Assembly: GCF_004768785.1 (NCBI RefSeq)
Contig: NZ_SRMQ01000002.1
Coordinates: 310,001 to 374,000 of the forward strand
DNA: 64,000 nucleotides
Reading direction: 5' to 3'
Origin: Caproiciproducens galactitolivorans
GTDB lineage: Bacteria; Bacillota; Clostridia; Oscillospirales; Acutalibacteraceae
The notes under the pieces are model-generated. The model saw nothing but the letters and a program-made list of their open reading frames with translations, had not been told where the DNA came from and made no database searches. Positions 61,094-64,000 of this stretch are shown here, piece after piece. The position numbers and the translations under genes are program-made. Position 1 is the stretch's first letter. The number at the start of each line of letters is the position of its first letter.

Positions 61094-62553
61094 CGTTTGT
61101 CCGCCCCTTTATGGGTTATTTTTGTTTTCAGCAGGAAAGCCAGAGCTATGCCTGCCAAAATGACGGAGGCAATCCATACGGAAGCATTCTCCCCGGTTTT
61201 CAGGGCGGGCATAGCCGATTTGCTGCCGATTGCATATAGGTTTCCGCTGTCGTTGTAATAAAACAGCGTGCCGTCGGCGGAACAGGTCAGGCTCTGCGAA
61301 CAGCTCTGCGCGGCGGAAGGGGTGAACAGCGTTTCATAGGAAGGCTTTGTCTGCCCCTCATGGTCGGAGATAACGTAGACACAGGAGGAATCCTTCGAGA
61401 ACACGGAATTCTGGTCAGCCGTTCCGTATTTTGTAACGTAGATAAGCACCCGGTTCTTGTTTGCGGCGGTCGCGTAGGCGGTGGTGACCAAGGGGGAGGA
61501 CTGGGACTGGATTCCCTTGATCTGGTAAATGGTTTTCAAATCCGCCGCGTTCAATACAGAGAAAGGCGTTTCGGCGCCGTAACCGCCCCCGGCGACATAG
61601 AGCCTGCCGTTGTATACGACGGGGCTGGAGGAGATGTTGTTTCCCAAAGCAGCGGATTTTAAAGCGGTGCCCGCGACGATCTGCCCATTCGCGTTCGCTT
61701 TTACCGAATAGATATAGCCGCTTTTTACGGAAACGTAAATCCTCCCGTTTGCATAGCAGGGAGTCGAATTCACCGGCCCGCCTGCTGAAACGGTGCTGAC
61801 CGGGGAACCGTCCGCAAGGCGGTAGGTGGAAACATTGCCGGCTGTGTCTGAAACCGCGATGGCGGAGCCGACCACAGCGGCGCCGTTCCAGTAATAGCCT
61901 GCGGCCGCGTTTTCATGCTTCCAGGCGGTTTTGCCGTTTTCCGCAGAAAGGCAGGCGTACACGCCGGAATTGTAGGCATAGGTCTTGGGGTCCTGCGTAT
62001 ACGTTCCGAAATAGATTTTGTGGCCGTAATACATAATGGGAGAGGCAATCTGCTGTGCGGATGAACCGTAGGCGATGGTATCGCTCTGCCATACGGAGGC
62101 AAGGCTGTTCATATCGAATGCGGAAATCCGCACGCCGGCGGATGTTTGCTGCGGTACGAAAATCTTTCCGTCGCCGCAGGCGATTTGCGAATTATAAGGC
62201 GGGATATCCTTGCAGGAAGCGGATGCCAAAGTTTTACCAGTTTGTGCGTCCAACTTTAGAAGTGTGCCGCTGGACAGGGTCAGATATAGGGAATTGCCAA
62301 CGGCAATCGGGGTGCCGCAGGCGTTGCTTTCCATTTTCATTCCATTGTATTCGCTGGTCGTACTGTGTTTTATTGACCACAGCAGCTTCGCGGCCGACGG
62401 ATTTACCGGGGTTTTGGCGGCGGCAATGCCAGGAGTTTGCGGGGAACCTAAAAACTGTGGCCAATCCTGCGCGCTTTGCGCCGCGGCGCAGACAGATATG
62501 GAGAACACAAGTGTAATGGCGCATAGCGCCGATCGAATTCTTTTGGATTTCAT
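61090..62553 (-). CDS. Secreted PQQ-like beta-propeller protein with C-terminal membrane anchor
   Basis: The 487-aa protein has a signal peptide (residues 1-25), about seven blade-like repeats (LLKLDAQTGKTLAS, YACLSAENGKTAWKH, IYSVKANANGQIVAG and others), and a C-terminal span (about 458-478) with a basic tail. Propellers of this kind bind ligands or partner proteins at the cell surface. The ATG at 62553 is spaced 6 nt from GGAGGG; frames further upstream have no signal peptide. It is coupled to the DUF4430 lipoprotein gene. Confidence 0.82.
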   Translation of the reverse strand: MKSKRIRSALCAITLVFSISVCAAAQSAQDWPQFLGSPQTPGIAAAKTPVNPSAAKLLWSIKHSTTSEYNGMKMESNACGTPIAVGNSLYLTLSSGTLLKLDAQTGKTLASASCKDIPPYNSQIACGDGKIFVPQQTSAGVRISAFDMNSLASVWQSDTIAYGSSAQQIASPIMYYGHKIYFGTYTQDPKTYAYNSGVYACLSAENGKTAWKHENAAAGYYWNGAAVVGSAIAVSDTAGNVSTYRLADGSPVSTVSAGGPVNSTPCYANGRIYVSVKSGYIYSVKANANGQIVAGTALKSAALGNNISSSPVVYNGRLYVAGGGYGAETPFSVLNAADLKTIYQIKGIQSQSSPLVTTAYATAANKNRVLIYVTKYGTADQNSVFSKDSSCVYVISDHEGQTKPSYETLFTPSAAQSCSQSLTCSADGTLFYYNDSGNLYAIGSKSAMPALKTGENASVWIASVILAGIALAFLLKTKITHKGADKR

Positions 62554-62670
62554 GGTCATCCCTCCAACAAAATTATAACACATATGCTTTTTATTATGAG
62601 GGGATTGTTCCAGTATTGCAAGCAAAATAAACCATACAGCGGAAATGCCTGTGAAAATCTGGAAAATATA

Positions 62671-62705
62671 AAGGACGCGGCCTGCCAGACAAACCGCGCC
62701 CTTTA
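62671..62705 (-). terminator. Likely terminator of glnN
   Basis: On the minus strand GGGCGCGG ... CCGCGTCC forms a stem followed by TTTATATTTT, about 110 nt after the glnN stop. A second long inverted repeat (TCCTGATCCGCC / GGACGGAATCAGGA) lies between them at about 62756-62802. Confidence 0.55.
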
Positions 62706-62814
62706 TATAGGAAGATATGTAAAGATCTTGTACTTAAAAGAAACGGGGAACCTGCATCCTGATTCCGTCCGCGGACTGCAAGCCTTGGGCGGATCAGGAA
62801 GAAAACAGGAAGGT

Positions 62815-64000
62815 TTAGATTACGCTGAAAAGCAGATCACCGTAGGTCGGGTAAGGCCAGTATTTTCTGCCGACCAGACTTTCGATTTCATCCGCAATCG
62901 CGCGGGCGTCCTCCATTCGGGCAAAAACCGTATTGCGGTAATACTGCGCCTGCTCCAGAACATCCTTGAATTCTTTTTCCGGCTCTACGGAGCTTTTCAG
63001 CACAACGGTTTTTTTGTACAGCTCGGCGCTGAGCGTAGAAAGCTTCTTCAGAAGCGTTTCTTCCAGTTCACAGCAGATATCTGCGCAGAGCTGCTTTTTA
63101 TTGATGGCTTCCTTGCTGATATCCTTCATGTACGAACATGCCGCCGGGAGGATATCTTTTTTCACCATATCCACCATCGTCAACGCTTCAATATGGATTT
63201 GCTTGCAGTAATTCTCAAGCTGTATTTCGTAGCGGGAATGGATTTCTGTTTTAGAGAATACCCCTTGCTTTTCAAACAGTTTTACATTTGCATCGCTGAT
63301 ATAGTAGGGCAGGGCGTCCGCGGTGGAACGCAGGTTTAAAAGCCCGCGCCTTTTCGCTTCTTCGACCCACTCATCGGAATAATTGTTGCCGTTAAAGATG
63401 ATGCGCTTGTGCTCTTTCACGGTCTTCCGAATCAGTTCCGTCAAGGTGCTGTTGAAATCCTCCGCCTTTTCAAGCTCGTCTGCAAAATCGCACAATGCGT
63501 CCGCAATAATGGTGTTGAGCATTATGTTCGGGCAGGCGATGGAAACCGTGGAGCCGAGCATGCGGAACTCAAATTTATTGCCGGTAAAGGCAAACGGGGA
63601 GGTACGGTTGCGGTCGGTGGAATCCTTCGGGAAGGTTGGTAGGACGTCCACGCCGATTTTCATGAAGGCTTTGTCCTTCTGCTTATAAGCCGTACCGTCT
63701 TCAATGGATTTCAGAACGCCCATCAGCTCGTCGCCGATGAATATGGAAACAATGGCCGGAGGCGCTTCGTTTGCCCCCAGACGGTGGTCGTTTCCGGCGC
63801 TGGCCACGGAAATGCGGAGCAGATCCTGATGTTCGTCGACCGCCTTAATAATTGCGGCAAGGAAAAGCAGGAACTGCGCGTTTTCACGCGGGGAGTCGCC
63901 CGGTTCCAGAAGGTTCACGCCGGTGTCGGTCGAAATACTCCAGTTATTGTGCTTGCCGCTTCCGTTTACGCCGGCAAACGGCTTTTCGTGGAGCAGACAG
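62815..64000 (-). CDS. glnN: Glutamine synthetase type III, C-terminal part (runs off the window)
   Basis: The 394 visible codons are the C-terminal part of a type III glutamine synthetase (about 700 aa in full). The frame is open to the right edge, where the sequence reads LLHEKPFAGVNGSGKHNNWS, the ammonia/glutamate site. Further motifs are ISVASAGNDHRLGANEAPPA, FKIG...TDRNRTSPFAFTGNKFEF with the ATP-binding Arg residues, and a helical C-terminal extension unique to type III. It makes glutamine from glutamate and ammonia. Its start lies outside the window. Confidence 0.96.
   Translation of the reverse strand, partial: CLLHEKPFAGVNGSGKHNNWSISTDTGVNLLEPGDSPRENAQFLLFLAAIIKAVDEHQDLLRISVASAGNDHRLGANEAPPAIVSIFIGDELMGVLKSIEDGTAYKQKDKAFMKIGVDVLPTFPKDSTDRNRTSPFAFTGNKFEFRMLGSTVSIACPNIMLNTIIADALCDFADELEKAEDFNSTLTELIRKTVKEHKRIIFNGNNYSDEWVEEAKRRGLLNLRSTADALPYYISDANVKLFEKQGVFSKTEIHSRYEIQLENYCKQIHIEALTMVDMVKKDILPAACSYMKDISKEAINKKQLCADICCELEETLLKKLSTLSAELYKKTVVLKSSVEPEKEFKDVLEQAQYYRNTVFARMEDARAIADEIESLVGRKYWPYPTYGDLLFSVI

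Noticed and set aside
62584-63339. Plus-strand open frame of 251 codons opposite glnN
   Set aside because: The glutamine synthetase on the other strand is unambiguous.
1-64000. CRISPR arrays, insertion sequences, prophage genes
   Set aside because: No regularly spaced direct repeats, transposase or phage structural motifs were seen in either strand.

Overview
The window looks like a chromosome segment of an anaerobic, endospore-forming member of the Clostridia, most likely Oscillospiraceae/Ruminococcaceae-like. This is an inference. It rests on sporulation genes (spoIIE, cotJABC, a spore photoproduct lyase, a YtvI-like protein), on anaerobic chemistry (indolepyruvate:ferredoxin oxidoreductase, desulfoferrodoxin, rubredoxin), on a type III glutamine synthetase, and on mid-GC housekeeping genes interrupted by AT-rich accessory patches. 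No IS element, prophage or CRISPR array was seen.

Layout. 0-2.6 kb is an accessory patch at the 3' side of a tRNA-Val(GAC): two AbrB-like genes (one frameshifted), a membrane coiled-coil protein, and the remnant of a ribbon-helix-helix protein. 2.7-7.5 kb carries a patatin-like lipase, a zinc-type ABC transporter operon with a palindromic operator, and a DUF1015 protein. 7.6-9.5 kb holds two AT-rich secreted paralogues, one with an amidase domain. 9.8-18.9 kb has purL, alr, a flippase-like protein, trpS and an aminotransferase. 19.1-24.6 kb has spoIIE, a YjgB-like lipoprotein, desulfoferrodoxin and an orphan oligopeptide-binding lipoprotein. 24.6-28.8 kb is an aryl-pyruvate fermentation operon (iorA-iorB-paaK-ACT) with a terminator-like leader.

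29-38.8 kb contains two small proteins, an LCP cell-wall ligase, metG-tatD, the glycolytic genes pgk-tpiA-gpmI, and trmL. 39.1-43.3 kb carries three unfamiliar genes: a helix-turn-helix protein, a MORN-repeat protein, and a degenerate metallo-beta-lactamase-fold protein with a Cys-rich tail. 43.4-46.5 kb is a large acidic secreted surface protein behind a strong promoter and a 180-nt leader. 46.6-47.7 kb has cotJABC, with cotJC missing its C-terminal half, and a 54-aa Cys-rich peptide gene. 47.8-56.4 kb carries membrane proteins (a YbhN-like protein, a Ca2+-type P-ATPase, PAP2, a YtvI-like protein), rubredoxin, an XRE regulator and pncB. 56.5-64 kb has rnpB, the AMMECR1/Memo/radical-SAM pair, splB, a beta-propeller/DUF4430 surface pair, and the 3' part of glnN running off the window.

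The strongest candidates for something undescribed are the 39-43 kb module, the Cys-rich peptide beside cotJ, and the leader of the surface-protein gene. All functions are read from motifs by eye; no database search was possible.
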